Source: Thermoplasmata archaeon
Lineage (GTDB): Archaea; Thermoplasmatota; Thermoplasmata; SG8-5; JAGLSY01
Reading direction: 5' to 3'
Assembly (NCBI GenBank): GCA_023137005.1
Contig: JAGLQE010000217.1
Location: 1-5,004 of the forward strand
DNA length: 5,004 bases
The notes under the pieces are model-generated. The model was not told the DNA's origin. It was given only the letters and a program-made list of their open reading frames with translations, and searched no databases. Shown here in pieces: positions 4,884 through 5,004 of this stretch; the first letter of the stretch is position 1; every line of letters starts with the position of its first letter. The translations under genes and the position numbers were made by a program.

Positions 4884-5004
4884 CCAAGGATCAGGAAGGC
4901 ATGCTGGCTGGAGAACAAGGAGAGGTAGTGGAGCGATTATTCCGATTGCTGGTGCGCCTCGGGGACATATACGGGGCCGAGGAGATGATCCCGGTGGGCA
5001 GTGT
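4874..5004 (+). CDS. Aconitase X large subunit, probable mevalonate 5-phosphate dehydratase, N-terminal part (3' end outside window)
   Basis: Only the first 43 complete codons are present. The sequence HLTKDQEGMLAGEQGEVVER, then RLGDIYGAEEMIPVGS, is the typical opening of aconitase X (AcnX) large subunits: LTxxE/DxxMLxGExG followed by a helix and LGxxYGAxxLIPVxSxH. In archaea with the modified mevalonate pathway, AcnX with a small DUF126 subunit forms an iron-sulfur enzyme that dehydrates mevalonate 5-phosphate to trans-anhydromevalonate 5-phosphate. That is the substrate of the UbiD-family enzyme two genes upstream, and this pairing supports the assignment. The iron-sulfur cysteines lie beyond the window. 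Bacterial AcnX homologues act on hydroxyproline derivatives, an alternative made unlikely by the neighbours. The GTG start overlaps the previous stop by 10 bp. Confidence 0.82.
   Translation, partial: MHLTKDQEGMLAGEQGEVVERLFRLLVRLGDIYGAEEMIPVGS

Overview
The window reads as a stretch of an archaeal chromosome, most likely a euryarchaeote or a Thermoplasmata-like lineage. The clues are an archaeal-style mevalonate pathway cluster, AT-rich box A (TATA-like) elements about 25 bp before the expected transcript starts, and GGAGGTGAT-type ribosome binding sites. I cannot name the species. Nothing looks like a mobile element, CRISPR array, tRNA or rRNA.

Left part (1-1347): the 3' end of an EamA/DMT-type transporter gene runs rightward to 524. 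It converges, with an 18-bp gap, on two leftward genes. These are a four-helix membrane protein with Cys/His clusters resembling DUF2085 (543-1076) and a 54-residue single-helix protein with a polyproline tail (1183-1347). Each leftward gene has its own TATA-like element and ribosome binding site. The rightmost is divergent from the mevalonate kinase gene.

Regulatory gap (1348-1544): this divergent intergenic region holds a 34-bp near-perfect palindrome (1459-1492). A second, 17-bp palindrome (1498-1514) covers the probable TATA box of the kinase gene. Both look like protein binding sites.

Right part (1545-5004): mevalonate kinase (1545-2486) is followed after 5 bp by a small class I SAM-dependent methyltransferase (2492-3103). 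A 165-bp gap follows with a promoter and a predicted stem structure (3177-3251) that would form the 5' leader of the next operon. That operon is tightly overlapped: a UbiD-family decarboxylase (3269-4582), a small LpdD-like protein (4566-4883), and the start of an aconitase X large subunit (4874 to the window end). The last two enzymes fit the archaeal modified mevalonate pathway. In it, aconitase X dehydrates mevalonate 5-phosphate to trans-anhydromevalonate 5-phosphate, and a prenylated-FMN UbiD enzyme decarboxylates that to isopentenyl phosphate. With mevalonate kinase upstream, three consecutive steps to isoprenoid precursors are grouped here. The aconitase X small subunit (DUF126) and isopentenyl phosphate kinase would be expected outside the window.

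The points most worth following are the structured leader before the decarboxylase, the two palindromes before the kinase, the embedded LpdD-like gene with its strong internal ribosome binding site, and a mevalonate kinase that looks more trypanosomatid-like than like the well-known methanogen enzymes.
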